A stretch of 64,000 nt of DNA from Microbispora sp. H13382 (GTDB lineage: Bacteria; Actinomycetota; Actinomycetes; Streptosporangiales; Streptosporangiaceae). The position numbers and the translations under genes were made by a program. Location of the stretch: assembly GCF_014161445.1 (NCBI RefSeq), contig NZ_JABBXA010000011.1:124001-188000 (forward strand), in the 5' to 3' direction. Numbering within the stretch: the stretch's first letter is position 1; every line of letters starts with the position of its first letter. The notes below the pieces were generated by a model, which saw only the letters and a program-made list of their open reading frames with translations, did no database searches and was not told the origin of the DNA. Of this stretch, positions 1-8,325 are shown in pieces.

Positions 1-1536
1 ATCCGGCCCGTAGATGGACATGCACGTGCGAACGGCGTACAGCCATTCGGCGGTATCGTCTCCGAGCCCGGCAAGGGTGCCAGCGTTGATGGCGTCCCAC
101 CACATCTGGACCGCCGCATCCGCCGCCCCAGTGAGCATCAGATGGCGGGCGTACCTGGCCAGAATCAGCGCGGCCTCCGGCGGCGGCAGGCGTCTGCGCT
201 GGGCGGATACGACGATGTCCTGCCAGCTCTCGGTTACTTCCGCGATGACCAGGTTGATTCTGGTTCGGAGCAGGCCGGTTGCTCGGTCGGCGGCTGCGGA
301 GAAGGCGGGCAACCGCGTGAGGATCAGATCCGGCTGCTCGCTGGCGATCGCGGCCTCACCCAGCGCCAGAGCGTACTTGGACAGGTGATCGTCTTTCAGT
401 TCGGCTAGGGCGTCGACCGCCGCCGCGAGTGCGGTCAGATTATCCAGGGCATGCCATGCTGCGGAATGGACGGCCAAGGCGGCGGCGGCCCGCTCTTTCG
501 CGGGCGAGCCCAGGCGTGCCGTGTGCGCGAGTTGGCTGAGGCGATGGTAGACGCCCGTATCCTCATCAGGTCCCTCAGTGTGCGCGTATTGTTCGATGAT
601 GTCGGCGTAGAGAATCGCTGCACTGTCGCAATCTCCGCTGGCTTCCAGCGCAGCGCCAGCGCGAGTGAGCATGAGCAGAGCGTGGCCCCGATAGCCTGCC
701 TCCCGTAGCGACATCGCGATTTCATGGAATAGCTCAGCAGCATGGAGCGGCTTGTCAGCTTCGTCGGCCGTCGCCTGGTAGAGCTTCTCGGCCAGACCCG
801 GGATCGCCTCGACCGGCCCACGCGCCAGTGCATCCGCGCGGATGGTGCTGTCGATCGTGTCAGGGAATTGGCCGAACAGAAGCGCACGCGAAAGACCGAG
901 GTAGCGGTGGGCGATCCAGCGCAGATCGGGATCGCTGAGCCGTTCGGCGATGGCGTAACCGTCGAGGATCTCTAGATCCAGGTCATACTCCCGTTGCGCC
1001 CACGCTTGAAGGTCATGCCGGGTTGCTGTGTTGACATCGTGGGCGGTGAAGGCGTACACGCTGTCGACCTGACGGCCCGTCATCACGGTGGCAACATCAG
1101 ACTTGATCTTTCCTGGCAGGTCCTTACGCTGAAGGGTGCACGCAAAAACGATCATCTTGCCGCTATCATTGGAGATCTGCGCTCCTGGTAACCGGTCCCG
1201 GATGAAACTCCGGAAGCTCTCGAAGTCCCGTCCCTGATCACCGCCGGAGGACACCGGCCCGGTGGCGGGAACGAGGTTCCGGGTGATCCTCGCACGTGCG
1301 AATTCGCGGCAGATGTCCTCGAATGTGTGATGCCCATTGCGGCCCGACAACCGTAGCAGCGCCTCATGCACTGCTTCTGCGATGACATCAGGCGTTTCGC
1401 TAAGCCAAGGTTGCGACACGGGCAACAAGCGTAGCCAGACGGTCCGACACTCTCGCAAGGTCGCGTGACCGTTCCTGTGCGAATGATATTGCCGGCCATT
1501 TTTGGGGGGGTGGTGGTGTGGTGCAGGATGAGCCAT
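1..1536 (-). CDS. Putative PD-(D/E)XK-nuclease-like / helical-repeat protein (3' end outside window)
   Basis: The frame stays open to the left edge, giving the first 512 residues. About residues 88-150 hold a GGDQGRDFESF segment followed by IVFACTLQRKD and KIKSDV. This D...(C/E)xxxxK-like layout resembles the core of Mrr/PD-(D/E)XK-type nuclease domains in actinobacterial proteins with helical-repeat C-termini. From about residue 200 the sequence is Ala/Leu-rich helical pairs, TPR-like (for example AAELFHEIAMSLREAGYRGH). The ATG at 1536 has no good ribosome site; a stop near 1718 limits any upstream start, so the start is uncertain. The gene lies on the 3' side of tRNA-Lys, as integrated accessory DNA often does. 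Nuclease activity and a defence role are inferences; the second catalytic acidic residue is not clear. Confidence 0.6.
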   Translation of the reverse strand, partial: MAHPAPHHHPPKNGRQYHSHRNGHATLRECRTVWLRLLPVSQPWLSETPDVIAEAVHEALLRLSGRNGHHTFEDICREFARARITRNLVPATGPVSSGGDQGRDFESFRSFIRDRLPGAQISNDSGKMIVFACTLQRKDLPGKIKSDVATVMTGRQVDSVYAFTAHDVNTATRHDLQAWAQREYDLDLEILDGYAIAERLSDPDLRWIAHRYLGLSRALLFGQFPDTIDSTIRADALARGPVEAIPGLAEKLYQATADEADKPLHAAELFHEIAMSLREAGYRGHALLMLTRAGAALEASGDCDSAAILYADIIEQYAHTEGPDEDTGVYHRLSQLAHTARLGSPAKERAAAALAVHSAAWHALDNLTALAAAVDALAELKDDHLSKYALALGEAAIASEQPDLILTRLPAFSAAADRATGLLRTRINLVIAEVTESWQDIVVSAQRRRLPPPEAALILARYARHLMLTGAADAAVQMWWDAINAGTLAGLGDDTAEWLYAVRTCMSIYGPD

Positions 1537-2072
1537 TGGCGGTGAGCAGGGACGAATCCGCGTTCGCCCGGGAAACGCAGTGATCGAAACAGAGGGTGGT
1601 AGACGCGACGTCAATACCGGGCGGGCGTCTATCGGCGGACTGCTTGAGCGGGGTGTCCACCCCGTGACTGGCTTCCCTCGGCAGCAAACGCCTTGCCGAC
1701 TTCACCGCCAACCCCTGCGTCACCTCTCCACTGATCCACGCCCAGGTAGCCACGCGCTGGTATGGGTCGAGCAGTCGTTTCAGCCCTACGGATTATTCGT
1801 CCGCAGGTTCTGAAGGCTGTGAATCGAGCACAGGTTGTGCAGACGGTCCTTGACGGTTGGCATGCAGTAGCCGGGAGTGGGAGGACTGAGAGGTCTTCGG
1901 TCGTGGTCTTCTGCTGATGATCTGTGGGGTCTGGCCTGACGGAGGGCGCCTAAACGATCTACCGGGTGCCCGGCGCGTGCCCGCGAGCGAACAACGAGCA
2001 ACCAAACGAGATCAACTATTCGCCGCGAGGCACACCTCGACCGAGAAATCCCAGGTCAGATGGGGTGTGAAG
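1537..2072. other. Non-coding or decayed stretch
   Basis: No frame here has convincing actinomycete codon use together with a ribosome site. The minus strand from about 1790 to 1400 reads a protein-like fragment (LLDPYQRVATWAWISGEV) that runs into low-complexity sequence; it may be a remnant but I cannot assign a family. Confidence 0.4.
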
Positions 2073-2147
2073 TGGTGGGGCGCCAGGGACTCGAACCCTG
2101 AACCGACGGATTAAAAGTCCGCAGCTCTGCCATTGAGCTAGCACCCC
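2073..2147 (-). tRNA. tRNA-Lys (anticodon TTT)
   Basis: The minus strand folds as a cloverleaf with acceptor arms GGGGTGC/GCGCCCC, anticodon loop CTTTTAA (anticodon TTT), a GGTTCGAGTCC T-arm and an encoded CCA at 2073-2075. The 3' end faces the left-edge accessory gene. Confidence 0.95.
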
Positions 2148-2280
2148 GTGGTCATGCTCCTCGGACCCGCCGCGTCGCGGTGTGATCCGCGGAACACTCC
2201 CCACAATGCAGGGTACAGAGAGTACCGCGTCTTCGGCGACGCCATTGTCCCTGATCGCCCCGCCGAAGCGAGCAGAGGCG

Positions 2281-3438
2281 TCAGCGGAAGGCGTCGAGAC
2301 CCGTGAGCGCCTTGCCCAGCGTCAGCAGGTGCACTTCCTGGGTGCCCTCGTACGTGAGCACGGACTCCAGGTTGGTCATGTGCCTGATGACGGGGTACTC
2401 CAGCGTGACGCCGTTGGCCCCGAGCACCGTACGCGCCTGGCGGGCGATGTCCAGCGCGGCCCGGACGTTGGCGAGCTTGCCGAAGCTGACCTGGGTGGGC
2501 TTCAGCTTCCCGGCGTCCTTGAGCCGGCCGAGGTGGAGGGCGGTGAGCCCGGCCTGGCCGAGTGCGACCGCCATCCAGGCCAGCTTCTCCTGCGTGAGCT
2601 GGAACCCGCCGATCGGCTTGCCGAACTGCACGCGGGTCGTCGCGTAGTCGACCGCCGCCTCCAGGCAGGCCCGGCCCGCGCCGACCACGCCCCACAGGAT
2701 GCCGAATCGCGCCTCCGTGAGACACGACAGCGGGCCCTTCAGCCCTAGGACGCCCGGCAGGACCGCGGAGGCGGGCAGCCGTACGTCGTCGAAGTACAGG
2801 GAGGCGGTGACCGAGGCCCTCAGGGACAGTTTCCGGTGGATCTCAGGGGCGGAGAAGCCCGGGGTCGAGGTGGGGACGACGAACCCCCGGATGCCCTCGT
2901 CGGTCTGCGCCCACACGACCGCCACGTCGGCGATCGAGCCGTTGGTGATCCACATCTTGGCGCCGTTCAGGATCCAGTCGCCGGACGGGTCCTGCTTGGC
3001 GGTGGTGCGCATACCGGCGGGGTCGGACCCGTGGTCGGGCTCGGTCAGGCCGAAGCAGCCGATGGCCTCCCCCGAGGCCAGCCGGGGCAGCCACTCCTCC
3101 TTCTGCTCGTCCGAGCCGTACTTCCAGATCGGGAACATCGCCAGCGACCCCTGGACGGACACGAACGACCGCAACCCCGAGTCGCCCGCCTCGAGCTCCC
3201 GGCAGGCCACGCCGTACGAGACGGCGTCGAGCCCGGCGCAGCCGTACCCCTCCAGATGCATGCCGAGCAGGCCGAGCGAGCCCAGGGCCGGGGCGAGCTC
3301 ACGGGCGGGGAACGTGCCCTGCTCGAACCACTCGCCGACGTGGGGCAGGACCTTGTCGGAGACGAGTTCCCTGACGGAGTCCCTGATCAGCCGGTGCTCG
3401 GGGTCGAGCTGGTCGTCGAGTTCGAGGAGGTCGTCCAT
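2281..3438 (-). CDS. Acyl-CoA dehydrogenase, glutaryl-CoA dehydrogenase-like
   Basis: 385-aa FAD-dependent acyl-CoA dehydrogenase. The central motif CFGLTEPDHGSDPAGM, the segment GLRSFVSVQGSLAMFPI and the C-terminal YEGTQEVHLL (catalytic Glu of the YEGT motif) match glutaryl-CoA dehydrogenases, including the Arg that binds the substrate carboxylate in that family. It would act in lysine/tryptophan or other dicarboxyl-CoA breakdown and pass electrons to ETF. The start MDDLLELDDQ at 3438 fits family length; an in-frame upstream extension looks non-coding. It is divergent from the PspC gene and has no operon partner, so the exact acyl-CoA substrate is not settled. Confidence 0.88.
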   Translation of the reverse strand: MDDLLELDDQLDPEHRLIRDSVRELVSDKVLPHVGEWFEQGTFPARELAPALGSLGLLGMHLEGYGCAGLDAVSYGVACRELEAGDSGLRSFVSVQGSLAMFPIWKYGSDEQKEEWLPRLASGEAIGCFGLTEPDHGSDPAGMRTTAKQDPSGDWILNGAKMWITNGSIADVAVVWAQTDEGIRGFVVPTSTPGFSAPEIHRKLSLRASVTASLYFDDVRLPASAVLPGVLGLKGPLSCLTEARFGILWGVVGAGRACLEAAVDYATTRVQFGKPIGGFQLTQEKLAWMAVALGQAGLTALHLGRLKDAGKLKPTQVSFGKLANVRAALDIARQARTVLGANGVTLEYPVIRHMTNLESVLTYEGTQEVHLLTLGKALTGLDAFR

Positions 3439-3524
3439 GTCCGTCAGGGTATCCGGGCCCCCTCGGGGTAGGGCCAGGGGGAATCCCGATGTGCGCCCAC
3501 CCCCCTGCACGGCACTGTGGAGGT

Positions 3525-3956
3525 ATGAACGAGATGAACACCAACGGTTCGGTCAAGCAGCTCCACCGCACTCGGAACGGCAGGATCGTCGCCGGCGTGT
3601 GCTCGGGCGTCTCCGAGTACACCGGAATCGACGCCAACATCCTGCGCCTCGGGCTCGCCGTCGCGAGCTTCTTCGGTGGCCTCGGCGTCGGCATCTACGC
3701 CGTCGCCTGGCTCCTCCTCCCCGAGGAGGGCAAGAACACCTCCATCGTCCAGGACCTCATCAACAAGAACAAGGACGGCCACGTCTGGCAGGACGCCAAG
3801 GCCAAGTGGGACAACGTCCAGCAGGGCTGGAACCAGGGCGGCCGCCCCACCGGCACCCCCTACCCCCCGCAGGCCCCGCAGGCCCCCGGCTACGAGCAGC
3901 ACCCGTACGGCCGGTCCTCCACCGGCGACTCCCAGAACCAGGGTCCGCAGGCCTGA
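3525..3956 (+). CDS. PspC domain protein
   Basis: 143 aa. Residues about 11-68 form a PspC domain (LHRTRNGRIVAGVCSGVSEY, then a hydrophobic segment ending in AWLLLPEE). The rest is a hydrophilic Gln/Pro/Gly-rich tail. PspC proteins are inner-membrane stress-response components or regulators; here no pspA or sensor kinase is adjacent, so the role is general envelope stress at best. The ATG at 3525 follows GGAGGT at 3519-3524; the spacing is unusually short, so ATG 3534 is a possible alternative. The gene ends one base before the convergent MFS gene. Confidence 0.85.
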   Translation: MNEMNTNGSVKQLHRTRNGRIVAGVCSGVSEYTGIDANILRLGLAVASFFGGLGVGIYAVAWLLLPEEGKNTSIVQDLINKNKDGHVWQDAKAKWDNVQQGWNQGGRPTGTPYPPQAPQAPGYEQHPYGRSSTGDSQNQGPQA

Positions 3957-3957
3957 C

Positions 3958-5247
3958 TCAGGTAGCGGCGGCCCGGACCTTGGCGATGATCTCCCTACGC
4001 GACTCGGTCCAGAGCATGGTGAGCACGGCCGCGGCGCACAGCCCGGCCACGCCCGCCAGCGTCACCACCGGCTCTGGGCCGAGCCTCTGGGCGGCGGCGC
4101 CCCCGACGAGGATGCCGGCGCCCTGCGCGGCCAGCAGCCCCGACTGCACCAGCCCGAACGCCGCGGCCCGCCCCGACGCCGGGACGCATTGGACGAAGGC
4201 CGCGTTCGCCGCGAGCTGGTAGGCCCCGCCGACTCCGGACAGCACCCACAGGGCGAGCACGCCCTCCAGCGGCGGCCGGATCACGCACAGCACGAGCGGC
4301 GCGCAGGTCAGCATGGCCAGCCAGCCCATGCCCCGCAGCCGCCCCGACGGCGTGACGAACCGCCCGAAGAAGAACGCGCCGATGACCGTGCCCGTCGGCA
4401 TCGCCGCCATCAGCAGGCCCGTGATCACCGGGACGGGCAGCCTCCCGTCGGCGAGCGCCGCGGCGTACGGCGCCGCGATGCCCTCGGGGATCACGTAGAA
4501 CCCGCACAGCCAGGCGAACAGCACGAGCGTGCGCAGCCGCCGTTCGCCGAACACCAGACGTGCGCCGGACCGCGTCATCCGCCACATGGACGGCCTGCCG
4601 TCCTCGCGCACCGGCGCCGGGCGGTGCCGCACTCCCGCGACAATGACCAGGGCGGAGCCGAGGAACGTCGCGCAGTCCAGCGCCAGCGCCCGGTACGGCC
4701 CGAGCACGGCGATCGCCGCGCCCCCGGCGGCGAACCCCAGCATCTGCACCGCCTGGTTGGTCACGTTCTGCAGGGCCGACCCCACGACGTACCGGTCGCC
4801 GTCGAGCACCTCGGGCAGCAGCGCCGCGCGGGCGGCCGAGAACGGCGCCCCGAGCAGGACCACGCAGAAGACCAGCGCGCACAGCACCGGGAACGGCGTC
4901 GCGGGCAGGGCCATCGCGGCGAGCATCAGGGCGCGCAGCACGTCGCACCAGAGCATGACCCGCCTGCGCGGGTACCGGTCGGCGAGCCCGGCCAGCAGGG
5001 GGCCGCCGAGGATGGGCGGCAGGTAGGTCAGCGCGTAGACGGCGGCCGTGGCCAGCGGTGACGCGGTCCGGCTGTAGACGAGCACAGCGAGCGCCACCTG
5101 GGCGAGCTGGTCGCCGAGCAGCGACATGCCCTGCCCGAGCCACAGGGCCCGGAACTCGGGGATCGCGGCGACCTCCCGGTAGGTGGTCCGCACCTCGGGA
5201 GGTCGACGATGGCGGCCGGACAGCCTGCCGGGCTTGGGGGCCGCCAT
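3958..5247 (-). CDS. MFS transporter
   Basis: 429 aa with about twelve hydrophobic helices and the MFS loop 2-3 motif (GLADRYPRRRVMLW), typical of the DHA1/enterobactin-exporter-like drug-efflux branch. It starts at ATG 5247 with GGAG just upstream. Substrate unknown. The gene is convergent with the PspC gene and single; no regulator is adjacent. Confidence 0.85.
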   Translation of the reverse strand: MAAPKPGRLSGRHRRPPEVRTTYREVAAIPEFRALWLGQGMSLLGDQLAQVALAVLVYSRTASPLATAAVYALTYLPPILGGPLLAGLADRYPRRRVMLWCDVLRALMLAAMALPATPFPVLCALVFCVVLLGAPFSAARAALLPEVLDGDRYVVGSALQNVTNQAVQMLGFAAGGAAIAVLGPYRALALDCATFLGSALVIVAGVRHRPAPVREDGRPSMWRMTRSGARLVFGERRLRTLVLFAWLCGFYVIPEGIAAPYAAALADGRLPVPVITGLLMAAMPTGTVIGAFFFGRFVTPSGRLRGMGWLAMLTCAPLVLCVIRPPLEGVLALWVLSGVGGAYQLAANAAFVQCVPASGRAAAFGLVQSGLLAAQGAGILVGGAAAQRLGPEPVVTLAGVAGLCAAAVLTMLWTESRREIIAKVRAAAT

Positions 5248-5429
5248 CTCACTCCGCAGTGGTCGCTCCGCCGGCCGTGTCCGCCGATGTCCGTCGCGGC
5301 GACTGGATATGACAGCCCGTGGTCAACATGTCACTTACAGTGCCCGTCGAATGCGACTTTTGCAAGCCGCTGACGATCCGCTTTCGCGGGACGCGAACGC
5401 GAGCCGGCGCCTGACGGGCGGGAAGGGGC

Positions 5430-5771
5430 TTACCAGCCGAGTTCGTGCAGCCGCTCGTCGTCGATGCCGAAGTGGTGGGCGATCTCGTGGACGACGGTGA
5501 TGCGGACCTCCTCGACCACGTGGTCCTCGGTCTCGCAGATCTCCAGCGTCGGGTTCCGGTAGATCTCGATCCGATCCGGGAGCACCCCCGAGTACCAGTC
5601 ACCCCGCTCGGTCAGCGGAATGCCGGTGTAGAGCCCGAGCAGGCCGGGCTCGGGCGGGTCGTCCACCACGACGACCACGACGTTGTCCATGACCCTGGCC
5701 AGATCCGGCGGGATCGTGTCCAGCGCCTCGGCGACGAGCTCCTCGAACCTCTTCAGCGGGACGTCGATCAC
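5430..5771 (-). CDS. Small zincin-like metallopeptidase family protein
   Basis: 113 aa. The C-terminal VVHEIAHHFGIDDERLHELGW carries HExxH plus a third ligand, as in the Zincin_1 family (PF06262), common single-domain proteins of actinomycetes whose substrate is unknown. The N-terminus MIDVPLKRFEELVAEALD is also typical. It is 12 bp upstream (in transcription order) of nothing obviously related; the ABC permease downstream on the right is on the same strand but transcribed toward it. Confidence 0.88.
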   Translation of the reverse strand: MIDVPLKRFEELVAEALDTIPPDLARVMDNVVVVVVDDPPEPGLLGLYTGIPLTERGDWYSGVLPDRIEIYRNPTLEICETEDHVVEEVRITVVHEIAHHFGIDDERLHELGW

Positions 5772-5783
5772 GTGCTCATCGTG

Positions 5784-6614
5784 TCATCGCGAGGTGGCGG
5801 TGCGGTAGCGCCGTACGGCGAGTGGCCCGAACACCGCGATGATCAGCAGCGACCAGCACAGCGAGGCCGTCACCGGATGCCGGAGAGGCCAGGAGGCGGC
5901 GGCCGAGCCGGGGTTGCCGAACAGCTCGCGGGCGGCCGAGACGACCGCGCTCATCGGGTTCCAGTCCGCGATGGCCCGCAGCCATCCGGGCAGCCCCTCC
6001 AGCGGCACGAACGCGTTGGCCAGGAACGTCATCGGGAACAGCCAGCCGAACGTCGCGGCGTCCGCCTGCGCACCGCTCTTCACGAACAGCCCGATGTACG
6101 TGCCCAGCCAGATCATCGCGTACCCGAACAGGGCGAGCAGCGCGAAACCGGCGAGCGTCTCCAGAGGCGTGCCGTGCGGACGCCAGCCCGCGATCAGCAG
6201 GCCGCAGACGGCCATCATCGCGAGTGACAGCCAGTCCTTGGACAGGTCCGCGAGGCTCCGCCCGGCCAGCAGGGCGCCGCGCGCGATGGGCTGGGCGCGG
6301 AACCGGTCGATGATGCCGCGCGCCATGTCCTCGGCGACCGACGTGGCGGCGGCGACCGCGGACAGCGCCATGACCTGCATGAAGACTCCGGGCATCAGAT
6401 AGTTCCGGTAGTCGCCCCCGCCGGGCAGCGAGATCGCGCTGCCGAAGACGTACCCGAACAGGACGGTCATGATGACCGGCGCGACCAGCTCGGCGGCGAG
6501 CTGGCCGGGCTGGGCGCGCAGTTGCGAGTAGCTGCGTCCCGCGATGACGAATGTGTCGCTCAGGGCCCAGCGCAGTCGTTCCGCCTTCGTCCTGGGAGGT
6601 GTCACGGTGATCAC
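5784..6614 (-). CDS. ABC-2 type transporter permease, DrrB-like
   Basis: 276 aa with six predicted membrane helices and the ABC2 region EDMARGIIDRFRAQPIARGA, as in DrrB-type permeases of antibiotic and lipid exporters. Its start overlaps the end of the ATPase gene by 4 bp (ATGA), so the two are translationally coupled. With the ATPase it should form a half-size-domain drug exporter. It is probably repressed by the divergent TetR regulator through the TTAAC operators. Confidence 0.9.
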   Translation of the reverse strand: MITVTPPRTKAERLRWALSDTFVIAGRSYSQLRAQPGQLAAELVAPVIMTVLFGYVFGSAISLPGGGDYRNYLMPGVFMQVMALSAVAAATSVAEDMARGIIDRFRAQPIARGALLAGRSLADLSKDWLSLAMMAVCGLLIAGWRPHGTPLETLAGFALLALFGYAMIWLGTYIGLFVKSGAQADAATFGWLFPMTFLANAFVPLEGLPGWLRAIADWNPMSAVVSAARELFGNPGSAAASWPLRHPVTASLCWSLLIIAVFGPLAVRRYRTATSR

Positions 6615-7558
6615 GCCGCCTCCTTCTCTCTTGCGGGCGCGTCCGTGAGCGCCAGGAACACCTCGTCCAGCGTGGGCCGGCGCAGCCCCAGGTCCTCCAC
6701 GCCGACTCCGGCGGCGTCGAGGGCCGCGGCGACCCTGACCAGGGATGCGGCGCCGTCCGAGACGGGCGCGACGAGCCGGCGCCCGGCGTGGTCGATCTCG
6801 GGCTCGCCGGGCAGCACGCGGCGGACCGCCTCGACGCCCGGCGCCACGTCACCGGCCTCGCGGAAGACGACGCTCACCCGGTCGCCGCCCACCTTCGCCT
6901 TGAGCGCGGACGGCGACCCTGACGCGACCACCCGTCCGGCGTCCATGACGGCGATCCGGTCGGCCAGGTGGTCGGCCTCGTCGAGGTACTGCGTGGTGAG
7001 CAGCAGCGTGGTCCCCTCGGCGACGAGCTCGCGCAGCACGTCCCATAGCGCGAGGCGGCTGCGAGGGTCGAGGCCGGTGGTCGGCTCGTCCATGAACAGC
7101 ACCGGCGGCGCGACGATCAGGCTGGCGGCCAGGTCGAGCCTGCGGCGCATGCCGCCCGAGTACGTCCGCACCGGGCGCCCGGCCGCCTCTGTCAGGCCGA
7201 ACCGCTCCAGCAGCTCCTCGGCCCTGCGCCGGGCCGTACGGCGGGGCAGGTGGTAGAGCCGGCCGAACAGCTCCAGGTTGCGGCGTCCGGTCAGCAGCTC
7301 GTCCACGGCCGCGTGCTGACCGGCGAGGCCGATGCGGTAGCGGAGCCGTTCGGCGTCCCGGACCACGTCGCACCCGGCCACCCGGGCCGAGCCGCCGTCG
7401 GGGCGCACCAGTGTGGTGAGGACGCGCACCATCGTCGTCTTGCCCGCGCCGTTGGGTCCGAGCAGGCCGCACACCGAGCCGCCCGGCACGTCGAGATCGA
7501 CGCCCCGCAGCGCCTCGGTCGTGCCGAACCGCTTGCGCACTCCCTCCGCATGGATCAC
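6611..7558 (-). CDS. ABC transporter ATP-binding protein, DrrA-like
   Basis: 315 aa. Walker A GPNGAGKTT, signature YSGGMRRRLDLA and Walker B LFMDEPTTGLD are intact. The C-terminal extension ending LRRPTLDEVFLALT is the hallmark of the daunorubicin-resistance (DrrA) subfamily. It starts at GTG 7558, preceded by AAGGAG at 7564-7569 on the minus strand. It is first in a two-gene operon with the permease. The first TTAAC-N3-GTTAA palindrome overlaps the ribosome-binding region, suggesting tight repression. Confidence 0.92.
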   Translation of the reverse strand: MIHAEGVRKRFGTTEALRGVDLDVPGGSVCGLLGPNGAGKTTMVRVLTTLVRPDGGSARVAGCDVVRDAERLRYRIGLAGQHAAVDELLTGRRNLELFGRLYHLPRRTARRRAEELLERFGLTEAAGRPVRTYSGGMRRRLDLAASLIVAPPVLFMDEPTTGLDPRSRLALWDVLRELVAEGTTLLLTTQYLDEADHLADRIAVMDAGRVVASGSPSALKAKVGGDRVSVVFREAGDVAPGVEAVRRVLPGEPEIDHAGRRLVAPVSDGAASLVRVAAALDAAGVGVEDLGLRRPTLDEVFLALTDAPAREKEAA

Positions 7559-7567
7559 GACATCTCC

Positions 7568-7616
7568 TTAACGCAGTTAAATTTAACAGTGTTAAGGATG
7601 TATTGAACGCCGTTAA
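7568..7616. promoter_or_regulatory. Three 13-bp operators between the ABC operon and the tetR gene
   Basis: TTAACGCAGTTAA (7568-7580) and TTAACAGTGTTAA (7583-7595) are perfect TTAAC-N3-GTTAA palindromes. TGAACGCCGTTAA (7604-7616) is the same with one mismatch. Centres are 15 and 21 bp apart. They occupy the whole divergent intergenic region and end 10 bp before the tetR start codon, as expected for autoregulation plus exporter repression. Confidence 0.85.
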
Positions 7617-7626
7617 GCTGTCAACC

Positions 7627-8268
7627 GTGGCACTCGAACGCGACACGATCGTCAGGACCGCGATCCGGCTCCTCGACGAGGTGGGGCTGGAGAAGCTGAC
7701 CCTGCGCAGGCTCGCGACCGAGCTGGGTGTGCAGGCCCCCGCTCTCTACTGGCACTTCAGGAACAAGCAGGAGCTCCTGGACGAGATGGCCGAGGCGATC
7801 TCCGTACAGGAGGCTCCGGCGCTGCGGCCGCTCGCCGAGGGGGAGTCGTGGGAGGAGTGGCTAGCGGAGTGGTTGCGGGGCCAGCGCCGCGTGTTCAAGT
7901 CGCACCGCGACACCGCGCGGCTCACCGCCGGCACACACCCCGGCACGGCCACGTTGCGGACCGTCGAGACCATCCTGGAGTCGCTGCTGCGGGTCGGATT
8001 CACCCGTACGGACGCGATGTGGGGCCTGGGCACGCTCGCGAGCTTCCTCGGCGGGTTCGTGCTGGAGGAGCAGGCCGACCAGGAGCGGGGATCGATCGAC
8101 CCCGCTCTGTTCGACGAGGCGCTGGAGAGCCTCGCGCCGTACCCGAACGTGCGCGCCGTCATGGCCGAGACCGGCGGCCCGCAGACGGACGCGTCCTTCG
8201 AGCACGGATTGGCGCTGATTCTGTCCGGTATGCGGGCCCGCCTCGAGGTCCAGCCGGACGGCCGGTAA
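7627..8268 (+). CDS. TetR family transcriptional regulator (TetR_C tetracyclin-repressor type)
   Basis: 213 aa from GTG 7627 (VALERDTIVRTAIRLLDEVG). The N-terminal helix-turn-helix TLRRLATELGVQAPALYWHF is classical TetR. The C-terminal ligand domain with LxGTLASFLGGFVLEEQ resembles the TetR/TetR_C branch. An in-frame TTG at 7603 would overlap the third operator, so GTG 7627 is preferred; transcription may be leaderless. Divergent from the DrrAB-type exporter, which it probably represses until an effector binds. Confidence 0.9.
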   Translation: MALERDTIVRTAIRLLDEVGLEKLTLRRLATELGVQAPALYWHFRNKQELLDEMAEAISVQEAPALRPLAEGESWEEWLAEWLRGQRRVFKSHRDTARLTAGTHPGTATLRTVETILESLLRVGFTRTDAMWGLGTLASFLGGFVLEEQADQERGSIDPALFDEALESLAPYPNVRAVMAETGGPQTDASFEHGLALILSGMRARLEVQPDGR

Positions 8269-8325
8269 CCGCAACACCGTGATCCGGTAACCAAAAAGGC
8301 CGCGTCTTCGGGTAGTCAGGAAGGG

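Noticed and set aside
1400-1800. Minus-strand fragment beginning LLDPYQRVATWAWISGEV
   Set aside because: Protein-like start but it overlaps the left-edge gene in another frame and soon becomes low-complexity; no family match from memory.
2303-3471. Long plus-strand open frames opposite the acyl-CoA dehydrogenase
   Set aside because: Arg/Pro/Gly-rich shadows of the real gene, as expected in high-GC DNA; similar shadows across the window were ignored.
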